A stretch of 64,000 nt of DNA from Thiohalophilus sp. (GTDB lineage: Bacteria > Pseudomonadota > Gammaproteobacteria > UBA6429 > Thiohalophilaceae): positions 124,001-188,000 of the forward strand of contig NZ_JAXHMV010000013.1 in the NCBI RefSeq assembly GCF_034521165.1, in the 5' to 3' direction. Positions within the stretch are counted from its first letter, which is position 1. Every line of letters begins with the position of its first letter. Under the pieces are notes generated by a model. That model was not told where the DNA came from and searched no databases. It saw nothing but the letters and a program-made list of their open reading frames with translations. This document shows, piece by piece, positions 1 through 7,766 of the stretch. Both the position numbers and the translations under genes were made by a program.

Positions 1-52
1 AACACGCAAAGACTGCGGTTGGAAATCAGAAGTCAGGGCAGGATACAGGTAT

Positions 53-137
53 ATATAGATATTGATCGATGGGTTTGAAAGTCGATGTCGATGGTATAGC
101 AAATCATCTATCGATAACGAAGAAAATATCGATTTGT
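53..137 (+). promoter_or_regulatory. cbbL upstream region with clustered ATCGAT-type motifs
   Basis: The 224 bases before cbbL hold no gene. They contain a cluster of TCGAT motifs: ATCGAT at 65-70, 110-115 and 128-133, and GTCGAT at 81-86 and 87-92. Two more ATCGAT copies lie upstream of the SbtA-type permease gene (8640 and 8672). LysR-type CbbR proteins bind AT-rich imperfect dyads upstream of cbb operons, so this is a plausible operator region, but the link to CbbR is inference. No clear -35/-10 pair was identified. Confidence 0.35.
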
Positions 138-224
138 ATCAAATAAACCGGCTCCCTAAGCTTTGACTACCCAAACAGAATTTGCAGCGAACTGAAATAT
201 CAGCAACCGAAGCAGGAGTAGATC

Positions 225-1637
225 ATGTCAAAAGCCTATGAAGCGGGTGTAAAAGAATACCGCGATAGTTATTGGACCCCGGATTATGTCCCGCTGGATA
301 CGGACTTGTTGGCCTGTTTCAAGGTCACCGGCCAGCCCGGCGTGCCTCGCGAAGAGGTTGCCGCTGCCGTGGCCGCCGAGTCTTCCACCGGGACCTGGAG
401 TGCCGTCTGGTCCGAATTATTGACCGATCTGGAATACTACAAGGGCCGTGCTTACCGGATTGAAGACGTGCCCGGTGACTCGGAATCCTTCTATGCGTTT
501 GTCGCCTATCCGATCGATCTGTTCGAGGAAAACTCGATGACCAACGTGCTGACCTCGCTGGTCGGTAACGTCTTCGGTTTCAAGGCCCTCAAGCATCTGC
601 GTCTGGAAGATCTGCGTTTTCCGATCGCTTACATCAAAACCTGCGGCGGTCCGCCGGCCGGCATTCAGGTTGAACGTGATCGCCTGAACAAGTACGGCCG
701 TCCGTTGCTGGGTGCAACCATCAAGCCCAAACTGGGGATGTCCGCCAAGAACTACGGTCGCGCGGTTTATGAATGCCTGCGCGGCGGTCTGGATATGACC
801 AAGGATGACGAGAACGTCAACTCCCAGCCGTTCATGCGCTGGCGCGATCGCTACGAATTTGTCGGCGAAGCCATCCAGAAAGCCCAGCAGGAAACCGGCG
901 AGCGCAAGGGGCATTACCTGAACGTGACCGCGCCGACCCCGGAAGACATGTACGAGCGTGCCGAATTCGCCAAGGAAGTCGGCAGCCCGATCCTCATGCA
1001 CGACTTTCTGACCGGCGGCTTTACCGCCCACACGGGTCTGGCCAACTGGTGTCGCAAGAACGGCATGCTGTTGCACGTCCATCGTGCCATGCACGCGGTT
1101 ATCGACCGCCATCCGAAACACGGTATTCACTATCGCGTGCTGGCCAAGTGCCTGCGTCTGTCCGGTGGTGATCAGCTGCATACCGGTACCGTGGTCGGCA
1201 AGCTGGAAGGCGATCGCGCCTCCACGCTCGGCTTTGTGGATCAGTTGCGTGAATCGTTCGTTCCCGAAGATCGCTCGCGCGGCGTGTTTTTCGATCAGGA
1301 CTGGGGTTCCCTGCCCGGCGTCTTCGCCGTGGCCTCGGGCGGTATCCATGTCTGGCACATGCCGGCACTGCTCGCCATCTTCGGTGACGATTCATTATTG
1401 CAATTCGGTGGTGGTACCCAGGGGCATCCGTGGGGCAACGCGGCCGGCGCCGCGGCCAACCGTGTCGCGCTGGAAGCCTGTGTCAAGGCGCGTAACCAGG
1501 GTCGTGAAGTCGAAAAAGAAGCGCGTGACATTCTTATGGATGCCGCAAAAACCAGCCCGGAACTGGCGATTGCGCTGGAAACCTGGAAAGAGATCAAGTT
1601 CGAATTCGAAACCGTGGACAAACTGGACGTGGGCTAA
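225..1637 (+). CDS. cbbL: Ribulose-1,5-bisphosphate carboxylase/oxygenase large subunit, form IA
   Basis: Catalytic large subunit of Rubisco, which carboxylates ribulose bisphosphate in the Calvin-Benson cycle and here would be packed inside the carboxysome. The 470-residue protein is full length. It has the KPKLG loop (Lys at about 167), the GLDMTKDDE motif with the lysine that is carbamylated (about 193), the HRAMHAV active-site histidine region and the loop-6 GKLEGD lysine (about 326). The ATG follows an AGGAG ribosome site. It heads a co-directional cluster with cbbS 56 bases downstream. The association with csoS2 and csoSCA marks it as the carboxysomal form IA (IAc) type. Confidence 0.98.
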   Translation: MSKAYEAGVKEYRDSYWTPDYVPLDTDLLACFKVTGQPGVPREEVAAAVAAESSTGTWSAVWSELLTDLEYYKGRAYRIEDVPGDSESFYAFVAYPIDLFEENSMTNVLTSLVGNVFGFKALKHLRLEDLRFPIAYIKTCGGPPAGIQVERDRLNKYGRPLLGATIKPKLGMSAKNYGRAVYECLRGGLDMTKDDENVNSQPFMRWRDRYEFVGEAIQKAQQETGERKGHYLNVTAPTPEDMYERAEFAKEVGSPILMHDFLTGGFTAHTGLANWCRKNGMLLHVHRAMHAVIDRHPKHGIHYRVLAKCLRLSGGDQLHTGTVVGKLEGDRASTLGFVDQLRESFVPEDRSRGVFFDQDWGSLPGVFAVASGGIHVWHMPALLAIFGDDSLLQFGGGTQGHPWGNAAGAAANRVALEACVKARNQGREVEKEARDILMDAAKTSPELAIALETWKEIKFEFETVDKLDVG

Positions 1638-1693
1638 GCCCGTCCAGCCCGGACGAAACAAACTGATAGCGAATCGATACGAGGAAAACAATT

Positions 1694-2032
1694 ATGAGTA
1701 TGTATGAAGCGGGTGACTTCCAGACTGCCCAGACACTCGAAACCTTCGGCTTTCTGCCCAAACTGACCGCCGAGGAGATCCAGGAACAGATCGCGTACAT
1801 TCTGGCCAATGGCTGGGCACCGGCGATCGAACACGAGCATCCCAGCGGTGCCATGAACCATTACTGGACCATGTGGAAACTGCCGTTCTTCGGTGAAACC
1901 AACCTGCAAAGCGTGCTGGATGAACTGGAAGCCTGCCACCGGACCTATCCCGATCATCACATCAAGCTAATCGGTTACGACAGCTACAGCCAGACCCAGG
2001 GACACGCTTTTGTGGTCTTTGAAGGACGCTGA
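1694..2032 (+). CDS. cbbS: Rubisco small subunit, form IA
   Basis: Small subunit that caps the L8S8 Rubisco and, with CbbL, forms the surface bound by the CsoS2 N-terminal repeats. The 112 residues show the N-terminal ETFGFLPKLT motif, the GWAPAIEHEHPS strand, the W-x2-W-x2-PFF motif (W58, W61, 64-66), ACHRTYPDHHIKL and a C-terminal HAFVVFEG strand. All are typical of proteobacterial CbbS. A GAGG ribosome site precedes the ATG. A stem-loop follows the gene, before csoS2. The diverged minus-strand gene at 13577-13972 aligns to residues 29-92 of this protein with a constant offset and no gaps. Confidence 0.98.
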   Translation: MSMYEAGDFQTAQTLETFGFLPKLTAEEIQEQIAYILANGWAPAIEHEHPSGAMNHYWTMWKLPFFGETNLQSVLDELEACHRTYPDHHIKLIGYDSYSQTQGHAFVVFEGR

Positions 2033-2050
2033 GCAAACACAGCAAGAAAC

Positions 2051-2077
2051 GGGGATCCGGTAATGTGATCGGACCCC
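2051..2077 (+). promoter_or_regulatory. Intercistronic stem-loop between cbbS and csoS2
   Basis: The arms GGGG-TCCG and CGGA-CCCC pair across a 10-base loop, with one bulged A and an ATTTAA run after the 3' arm. There is no long U tract, so it is a weak terminator at best. A hairpin here could stabilise the 3' end of a cbbLS message and help Rubisco be made in excess over shell proteins. That role is inference. Confidence 0.5.
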
Positions 2078-2140
2078 CATTTAAGAACAAGGTTACGAAC
2101 AGGCTTACGAAAAACCAGTATCGATGTGACGGGGTTTACG

Positions 2141-4120
2141 ATGGCACAGACTGCACAGAACAACACAGCACGCGCAGCTTCCAAAGCACGACGTGAGGCA
2201 ATGTCGAGCCGGGGCAAGGCCGCGCTCAAGGATACCGACCGTACCCGCAGCGCTCCGGCCAACGCCACGGCGACGCAGGCCGCGCCGGCCAATCCGGCCG
2301 GAGGCGATCAGTCGACCGAGTTGCGGGCCAAGGGCGATTGCAGCTGCAAGGGTGATAGCGCCCGTGCCGAATCGTCCTCGCACGCCGATACACAATCTCC
2401 CCGGAGTGAAAACAAGCCGTCGGCGAAAATTCGCGCCCGGGTCAAGGCGCCGAATATCAATATGAATAGCAGCCGCGCAGTGGCGCTGGCGCGACGTCAG
2501 GCGATGGCCTCGCGGGGCAAGGCCGGGCTCAATGGCAATGGCATGAGCGAGGCGCAAACCGCGCGCGCTGCCAACCCGAAACTGAGCGGCCGGGAGCTGG
2601 CCAAGAAAGTGCGTGCCGATCGGTGTAAAAACGGCAATGCCGGCAGGAAAAAAGCCGAACCGGTCGGTCGTATGCGGCCGGGTAAGGATTACGTCAGCAG
2701 CGAAACCGGCGCGGCAACCGATGCCCCCTGGAAAGTGGGCCAGAGCCAGACCGGCCACGGCCAGACCCTGACCGGCAGTATCGTCGGCCGCAGTTCCCGC
2801 GTGACCGGTAACGAGCCCGGCACCTGCAAGAATGTGACCGGCGTGGAATACATCGGTGCCGATCAGACCGAGACGTTTTGCAGTGCCTCGAGCGGCGGTG
2901 TTCCTAACAAGATCACCAGCTCGCAAACTCGCCAGGGGCAGACCGTCAGTGGTAACAACGTGGGGCGTTCCTCGCATGTCACCGGTGATGAAAGAGGTGC
3001 CGGACGGGAACTGACCGGCAGCCAGTACATGCAAAAAGGCAACGGCAAGTCACCGATGAAAGTCGGCACCAGCCAGACGCTGCGCGGCGGCAGTATGACC
3101 GGCACCCAGGTGGGGCGTTCGGAACGGGTGACCGGTGATGAGCCGGGGACCTGCAAGCTGGTGACCGGTGACGACTATGTCGGCAAGGAACAGTACCAGG
3201 GTTTTTGCGGCAAGGCGCCGAAACCGCAGGATCAAAAAGTCGGTTTTACCCAGACATTCCATGGCAGGTCCGTCTCCGGCACCCTGACCGGCCGTTCCAC
3301 GCGCATGACCGGCGATGAACCGGGCACCTGCAAGTCCGTGACCGGCACCCCGTATGCCGGACTGGAACAGTTCAGCAACTATTGCAAGCCGGAGGAGACC
3401 ACCCTGGCGTCGGCTCGCTATCGTCAGCAGCGCAGCACGCCCGGTTCGGTAATGACCGGCATTCAGCCGGGCCTGAACGGGCATTTGACCGGCGCCGACA
3501 AGGGGCTGTGCGAATCCGTGAGTGGTACGCCGTATGTCGGTGCGGACCAGTACGCCGAGGCCTGTCCGTCGGTGCCGGCTGAACCGGGCAGCCCCGATTT
3601 TCCGCAACAGCTGGGCGAAACCCCGTGGGGCAAGTTCAGTGTGCAGAGCCCGGTGCATGCCAGTCAGGGCGACGAGCATTTTGATGTGACCGGCAACCGT
3701 TATGAACAGGGCAAGATCACCGGCCCGTTCGGCATGGCCGGCGGCAAGGTGACCGGCACCGAGGAGGCCCGCTTCGGCAGGGGGCATAACGCCGAACCAG
3801 CGCCCGCGCCGATGCCGGAAACAGCCCAGCAGGTCCAGGGCCGTGTCAAATCGCGGATCAGTGGTGAAGGGATCGAGGCCGGTTTGAAGATCACCGGCGA
3901 CGACTGGGATCGCGGTGACCGGGTCACCGGGACCGAAGGCATGACCGCGACCAAGCGTAATCCGACCCGTCAGGGTGGGCGTGCTAACAGTGCCATGCAG
4001 ATGAAACCGGAGCCGAAACGCAATGAAGATATTCCCGAGCCGATAAGTCCGGTAACCGGCGGCAGTGGGAACACGGAAAAAGGCTCATTCATTACCTATT
4101 CCGGAGGCGCCCGCGGTTAA
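2141..4120 (+). CDS. csoS2: Carboxysome assembly scaffold protein CsoS2 (short form)
   Basis: Intrinsically disordered scaffold that binds Rubisco through N-terminal repeats and the shell through middle repeats and the C-terminal domain. Two clear N-repeats of the ARRxAMxxRGKAxL type lie near residues 10-30 and 110-130. A conserved GRELAKKVRADRC linker follows. Middle repeats span about 196-420, with four KVGxSQT...VGRSxxVTGDEPGTC...YxGxEQ units, the second degenerate. The C-terminal domain (about 434-659) has further VTG motifs and ends FITYSGGARG. Four middle and two clear N-repeats make it shorter than characterised CsoS2 (about 750-870 aa). The ATG at 2141 is preferred over an in-frame GTG at 2126. 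It is followed after 19 bases by csoSCA. Confidence 0.95.
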   Translation: MAQTAQNNTARAASKARREAMSSRGKAALKDTDRTRSAPANATATQAAPANPAGGDQSTELRAKGDCSCKGDSARAESSSHADTQSPRSENKPSAKIRARVKAPNINMNSSRAVALARRQAMASRGKAGLNGNGMSEAQTARAANPKLSGRELAKKVRADRCKNGNAGRKKAEPVGRMRPGKDYVSSETGAATDAPWKVGQSQTGHGQTLTGSIVGRSSRVTGNEPGTCKNVTGVEYIGADQTETFCSASSGGVPNKITSSQTRQGQTVSGNNVGRSSHVTGDERGAGRELTGSQYMQKGNGKSPMKVGTSQTLRGGSMTGTQVGRSERVTGDEPGTCKLVTGDDYVGKEQYQGFCGKAPKPQDQKVGFTQTFHGRSVSGTLTGRSTRMTGDEPGTCKSVTGTPYAGLEQFSNYCKPEETTLASARYRQQRSTPGSVMTGIQPGLNGHLTGADKGLCESVSGTPYVGADQYAEACPSVPAEPGSPDFPQQLGETPWGKFSVQSPVHASQGDEHFDVTGNRYEQGKITGPFGMAGGKVTGTEEARFGRGHNAEPAPAPMPETAQQVQGRVKSRISGEGIEAGLKITGDDWDRGDRVTGTEGMTATKRNPTRQGGRANSAMQMKPEPKRNEDIPEPISPVTGGSGNTEKGSFITYSGGARG

Positions 4121-4139
4121 TCCCGCGCGATGAATCAGT

Positions 4140-5705
4140 ATGTTGAGTTCACGCCGTCAGTCAAACCGTTCGAACCGCTGGGTGCCGACCGCACCGCCGG
4201 GGCGTCCGGGTGCGCGTGGGGCCGAAACAGCCCCGCGCGTAAAGAATGACGATGGCGCGAAGCCGGCAAAACCACGCAATACAATGCGGATGACCCCGGT
4301 ACCGGTCAAAGCGGGCCAGCACCCGCTGGCCAATGCCAGCGAGAACGCGCAGTTGTTTGATTACGAGCAGCGCACCAAAGCGGCTTTTGATGCCGTCGTG
4401 CCGACGTTGAAACAGATTTCCGGCCTGCAACACGAGGCCGATTTTGAACGACGCGCCCAGGCGCTGGCGAAGGAACAACTCGGTTTTGAATTACCCGGGG
4501 ATATCCTGGCCGATGCCTGGGTAACCCAACTGGACATGCGCCGGCTGTTTGCCTGGTGTGTGTTCCAGACGTACCAGCGATTTTGCGATGATTTTTTTGC
4601 AAACGACTTCCTAAGTCGTCTGGAAACGGAATTCCAGACTTTTTTAATCGAGTGCGGCTTTCACACACTGGACATCTCACCGTGTGCGGATGGTCGCCTG
4701 GCACACGTAATCAGTTATGTATTGCGTCTGCCGCATAAAGCAGTGCGTCGCAAGTCCTACGCGGGCGCCATGTTTGATATTGAAGACAGCATCGAGAAAT
4801 GGACCGAAACCGAATTGCAACGGTTTCGGGAAGGCAAGCCGACGACCGCTGATATGTCCACGCGTTATCTGAAAACTGTGGTCTATCACTTCAGCTCCGG
4901 CGATCCCGAGCATGAAGGTTGCGCGGCACACGGCTCTGATGCGGGGCGCGCGGCGCAGGGCGGGCTGGAACAGCTCAAAGCGTTTCAGACCGCGGTGGAA
5001 AACAGTTTTTGCTGTGGCGCCTCGATCGATCTGATGCTGATCGGGTTGGATACCGACAGCGATGCAATTCGCATCCACATGCCGGATCGCCATGGCGAGA
5101 TCGATCTCAAGCGTTATCTGGATGCGGCGGAATTGTTTGACGCGACTCTGTCGATGAGCCGCGCGCAGGCTGACGAGTATATTGATGGTCAGGTCCGGCA
5201 GGCCGGAGGCGAGATGAGTGAGGGCATGCAGAAGTTGATGGCCCATTTACTGATCAACAACCTCTCGCAGATCGAGTATGTGCGCCAGTACCACAACGGC
5301 CGTTACCAGGACATTGGTCATGCCGAACGGTTTATCGGCGCCGGTATCGGATTTGAGGAAGTGCAGTTACGCAACCTGACCTATTTTGCGTATATGCAAA
5401 CCGTTGAAGAGGCGGCCGCCGATCTGGATGTGGGGATCAAAATATTCAGCAAGCTGAATGTCTCTCATAGCCTGCCGGTACCGGTTGTAGTGCGTTTTGA
5501 CTACCACGGCCAGGTACCCGGGGCACGCGAGCGGGCGATTGATCATTGTCGGCGTGTCGATGCGGCCCTGAGTGCGCGATATGCGGATCTGGCCAGAACC
5601 GGCTTGCTGCACACACTGCAGGTCATACGTGATTGTCATGCCGGTGAACGGATCGAGGTGATTGGGACATCGGTAAAGGATGAAGTTACTGAGGAGGCTC
5701 ACTGA
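4140..5705 (+). CDS. csoSCA: Carboxysomal beta-type carbonic anhydrase CsoSCA
   Basis: Converts bicarbonate to CO2 inside the alpha-carboxysome. The 521-residue protein starts with about 60 basic, proline-rich residues that look disordered. In this family that tail tethers the enzyme to Rubisco. A helical domain follows. The catalytic domain holds the zinc and acid-base residues: the CADGR motif (Cys182, Asp184, Arg186), His250 in VVYHFSSGD and Cys261 in HEGCAAHGS. A second, degenerate catalytic-like half fills the C-terminus, as in known CsoSCA. The ATG at 4140 is used; another ATG at 4130 is in a different frame. The stop overlaps the csoS4A start by one base, suggesting translational coupling. 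Confidence 0.96.
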   Translation: MLSSRRQSNRSNRWVPTAPPGRPGARGAETAPRVKNDDGAKPAKPRNTMRMTPVPVKAGQHPLANASENAQLFDYEQRTKAAFDAVVPTLKQISGLQHEADFERRAQALAKEQLGFELPGDILADAWVTQLDMRRLFAWCVFQTYQRFCDDFFANDFLSRLETEFQTFLIECGFHTLDISPCADGRLAHVISYVLRLPHKAVRRKSYAGAMFDIEDSIEKWTETELQRFREGKPTTADMSTRYLKTVVYHFSSGDPEHEGCAAHGSDAGRAAQGGLEQLKAFQTAVENSFCCGASIDLMLIGLDTDSDAIRIHMPDRHGEIDLKRYLDAAELFDATLSMSRAQADEYIDGQVRQAGGEMSEGMQKLMAHLLINNLSQIEYVRQYHNGRYQDIGHAERFIGAGIGFEEVQLRNLTYFAYMQTVEEAAADLDVGIKIFSKLNVSHSLPVPVVVRFDYHGQVPGARERAIDHCRRVDAALSARYADLARTGLLHTLQVIRDCHAGERIEVIGTSVKDEVTEEAH

Positions 5706-5962
5706 TGAAGATCTGCCAGGTTGAACGGCCGCTGGTTGCCACCAACCGTATCCCCGGTCTGGAGCACAAGCACATGCAGGTCGTGCGGGACGGCAGTTCA
5801 ATGCTGGTTGCCGTGGATGCTGTGGGCTGTATCCCTGGTGACTGGGTGATTTGTGTCGGCAGTTCCGCGGCACGGGACGCGGCGGGTAGCAAGGAGTATC
5901 CGAGTGACCTGACGATTGTCGGGATCATCGACCACTGGCCACCCGAGGGAGAGAGTGCGTAG
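5705..5962 (+). CDS. csoS4A: Carboxysome shell vertex protein CsoS4A
   Basis: BMV/pentamer-type shell protein (Pfam EutN/CcmL) that caps icosahedral vertices. The 85-residue product has the family pattern: an N-terminal MKICQVERPLVATNR strand, a central VAVDAVGCIPGDWVICVGSSAAR segment with the conserved GD-V stretch, and a C-terminal DLTIVGIIDHWP. It overlaps the csoSCA stop by one base (TGATG) and its own stop overlaps the GTG start of csoS4B by one base. The three genes are therefore likely read as a coupled block at low dose, which fits twelve vertices per particle. Confidence 0.95.
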   Translation: MKICQVERPLVATNRIPGLEHKHMQVVRDGSSMLVAVDAVGCIPGDWVICVGSSAARDAAGSKEYPSDLTIVGIIDHWPPEGESA

Positions 5963-6255
5963 TGGATATTTTGCAGGTCGAAGCACCGCTGGTTTGTACC
6001 CGTCGGGTTGACGGGCTCAAACAGAGCAGTTTGCGGATTTTGCGCGACGAACAGGGACAACGCCATGTGGCGGTAGATACTGTCGGTGCGCGCGAGGGCA
6101 ACTGGGTGTTCACGGTGAGTGGATCGGCCGCACGTTATGCCGCTGGTGACTTTGAGATCCTGACTGATCTCACCATTGGCGGGATCATCGATTTCTGGGG
6201 GGCTGACGAGACGCGGTCAACCGGGAAGGGCGAGACAACGGAACAGGCGTTGTAG
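5962..6255 (+). CDS. csoS4B: Carboxysome shell vertex protein CsoS4B
   Basis: Second EutN/CcmL-family pentameric vertex protein, 97 residues, paralogous to CsoS4A (shared pattern ILQVEAPLVCTRRVDGL, VAVDTVGAREGNWVFTV, SGSAARYAA, DLTIGGIIDFWG). It has a longer, polar C-terminal tail of about 15 residues. Translation starts at a GTG that shares its first base with the TAG stop of csoS4A. Forty-eight bases separate it from the first csoS1 gene. Confidence 0.94.
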   Translation: MDILQVEAPLVCTRRVDGLKQSSLRILRDEQGQRHVAVDTVGAREGNWVFTVSGSAARYAAGDFEILTDLTIGGIIDFWGADETRSTGKGETTEQAL

Positions 6256-6303
6256 CGATTTTTACAGTTCAACAACCATGTCAATAGAGTAGGAGATAGA
6301 AAG

Positions 6304-6615
6304 ATGGCAAACGATAACTACGGCATTGCACTCGGCATGATCGAGACACGCGGGCTGGTTCCCGCCATCGAAGCAGCAGATGCTATGACCAAGGCAGCAG
6401 AAGTACGTCTGATCGGACGTGAATTCGTTGGCGGCGGTTATGTCACTGTTCTGGTTCGCGGTGAAACCGGTGCGGTTAACGCAGCGGTTCGTGCTGGCGC
6501 CGATGCATGCGAACGTGTAGGTGACGGTCTGGTAGCGGCACACATCATTGCCCGTCCGCACCGTGAAGTTGAGCCGGTTCTGCCGACAGGTGGCAGCAGC
6601 AAGGCTGCAGCCTGA
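6304..6615 (+). CDS. csoS1: Carboxysome hexameric shell protein CsoS1 (copy 1)
   Basis: Single-BMC-domain protein (about 100 aa) that forms the hexagonal facets of the shell. The 103 residues include the BMC signature GIALGMIETRGLVPAIEAAD, KAAEVRLIGREFVGGGYVTV and VRGETGAVNAAVRAG, then HIIARPHREVEP. A strong AGGAG ribosome site precedes the ATG. The protein is nearly identical to copy 2 and differs mainly at the last ten or so residues. The DNA differs at many third positions, so the duplication is not recent or has been kept under protein-level selection. It corresponds to the CsoS1A/C group; the individual letter cannot be assigned from sequence alone. Confidence 0.96.
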   Translation: MANDNYGIALGMIETRGLVPAIEAADAMTKAAEVRLIGREFVGGGYVTVLVRGETGAVNAAVRAGADACERVGDGLVAAHIIARPHREVEPVLPTGGSSKAAA

Positions 6616-6624
6616 TAACAGGCT
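6609..6624 (+). terminator. Small stem-loop after csoS1 copy 1
   Basis: AGCCTG and CAGGCT pair around an ATAA loop that includes the TGA stop, followed by TTTAT. The stem is only 6 bp, so it would at most attenuate transcription or mark a processing point between the two csoS1 genes. Confidence 0.3.
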
Positions 6625-6656
6625 TTATATTCAACTGACTTGAGGAGTAATACACC

Positions 6657-6968
6657 ATGGCCAACGAACACTACGGCATAGCACTGGGCATGATTGAAAC
6701 GCGTGGACTGGTACCCGCCATCGAGGCGGCGGATGCCATGACCAAAGCGGCAGAGGTTCGCCTGCTGGGGCGGGAATTTGTCGGCGGCGGTTATGTCACT
6801 GTCCTCGTGCGCGGTGAAACCGGCGCGGTGAATGCAGCCGTGCGTGCGGGTGCGGATGCCTGCGAGCGCGTAGGCGATGGCCTGGTGGCTGCTCACATCA
6901 TTGCCCGGCCGCATCGCGAAGTCGAGCCTATTCTCGGCGATGCCGGTAACGGCACAACGCGCAGTTGA
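6657..6968 (+). CDS. csoS1: Carboxysome hexameric shell protein CsoS1 (copy 2)
   Basis: Second single-BMC-domain facet protein, 103 residues, with the same BMC core as copy 1 (about 90 percent or more identical by eye). It differs at a few positions (NEHYG for NDNYG, LLGREF for LIGREF) and at the C-terminus (ILGDAGNGTTRS). A GAGGAG ribosome site precedes the ATG. Two co-encoded CsoS1 paralogues are usual in chemoautotroph operons, where three are often found. No CsoS1D-type tandem-BMC gene is present in this window. Confidence 0.96.
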   Translation: MANEHYGIALGMIETRGLVPAIEAADAMTKAAEVRLLGREFVGGGYVTVLVRGETGAVNAAVRAGADACERVGDGLVAAHIIARPHREVEPILGDAGNGTTRS

Positions 6969-6999
6969 ATGATTGGTTGACGCTGACTGAACCGTCGTC

Positions 7000-7476
7000 A
7001 TGCTGCACGCCAACGCTGATCAACGCGTATTGGGTTATCTCGGCAGGGCCCTGAGTCTCGAACTCTCGGCGGTCCAGCTGTACACCACTCAGGCACGACT
7101 TGTCGCGACCTGGGGGCTGACCGAGGTATCCAAACGTTTCAGCAACGAGGCCAGTGAGGAAATGGCGCATGCGGACCGGATTATCGGCCGCATGCTCGCC
7201 CTCGGCGTGGCACCCAATGCCTCGCAACTGCGCCCGCCTAAACTTGGCCGCAGTCTGCAGGAACTGTTGCAGCACAATCATGCATTTGAAAACGAACTGA
7301 TCCGGTTGTATACCGAGGCGACACAGCACTGTGCGCGCAGCGGTGATCATGATAACCGGCTGTTTTTTGAACAACTCCTCGCAGAGGAGCAAGGCCATGC
7401 CGCCGACCTGGTGAAATGGCTGAATGAACTGGAACAACCCGGCGTGAACGTCAACAAGACACGCGCCACTTTTTAA
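7000..7476 (+). CDS. Ferritin-like (bacterioferritin-type) protein of the carboxysome operon
   Basis: A 158-residue four-helix-bundle protein of the bacterioferritin type. Di-iron ligand pattern: Glu in SLELSAVQLY, Glu-x2-His in EEMAHAD, Glu in FENELIRLY and Glu-x2-His in EEQGHAADL. Genes of this kind sit at the same position in several chemoautotroph alpha-carboxysome operons, but their role there is not settled; iron storage or peroxide handling is assumed from the family. Spacing is 31 bases after csoS1 and 12 before acRAF, so it belongs to the same transcript. There is no signal peptide. Confidence 0.85.
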   Translation: MLHANADQRVLGYLGRALSLELSAVQLYTTQARLVATWGLTEVSKRFSNEASEEMAHADRIIGRMLALGVAPNASQLRPPKLGRSLQELLQHNHAFENELIRLYTEATQHCARSGDHDNRLFFEQLLAEEQGHAADLVKWLNELEQPGVNVNKTRATF

Positions 7477-7488
7477 CGGAGGCGAACC

Positions 7489-7755
7489 ATGAGTCAACAA
7501 TGGCAGGAACGTATCCGACCCGCTCGCCTGGAACGGCGTTATGATTTTGCCGATTACCAGAGCCTGCGAGATTTTCTCGATCGCGCTGCGGATGTTTCCG
7601 AGCGTGAAGGTCTGTATCCCGACATGGGTTTCGGTCGCGACTACGTCAACGTGACCATCCATGCGGATGAACAGAGCAATGAGCTGGGCGAACAACAACG
7701 CCGCCTGGCCGCTGAATATGATGCCTTGCTTGAAAAAGAGCAAGGGACACACTAG
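7489..7755 (+). CDS. acRAF: pterin-dehydratase-like Rubisco assembly factor
   Basis: Member of the pterin-4a-carbinolamine dehydratase fold (88 aa). In alpha-carboxysome operons this protein (acRAF) acts as a Rubisco assembly factor rather than an enzyme. The product has the fold's helix FADYQSLRDFLDRAADVSEREGLYP and strand DYVNVTIHADE. It lacks the catalytic His-His pair of true dehydratases (GFGRDYVNV occupies the region), which supports the non-enzymatic assignment. It begins 12 bases after the ferritin-like gene with a GGAGG ribosome site, and mcdA begins 11 bases later. Confidence 0.88.
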   Translation: MSQQWQERIRPARLERRYDFADYQSLRDFLDRAADVSEREGLYPDMGFGRDYVNVTIHADEQSNELGEQQRRLAAEYDALLEKEQGTH

Positions 7756-7766
7756 GAGCTGGCAGG

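Noticed and set aside
417..1358. Long minus-strand open frame opposite cbbL
   Set aside because: Antisense shadow of a highly conserved GC-rich gene; no family match by eye, no ribosome site, and it covers the Rubisco active-site codons.
2648..2660. A-rich run in csoS2 as a -1 frameshift site
   Set aside because: The run is read as AAA AAA preceded by G, not a full slippery heptamer, and it is far from the middle-region/C-terminal boundary where frameshifting is known.
2105..3787. Two long minus-strand frames opposite csoS2
   Set aside because: They arise from the repetitive, GC-biased csoS2 sequence; the products are low-complexity with no recognisable domain.
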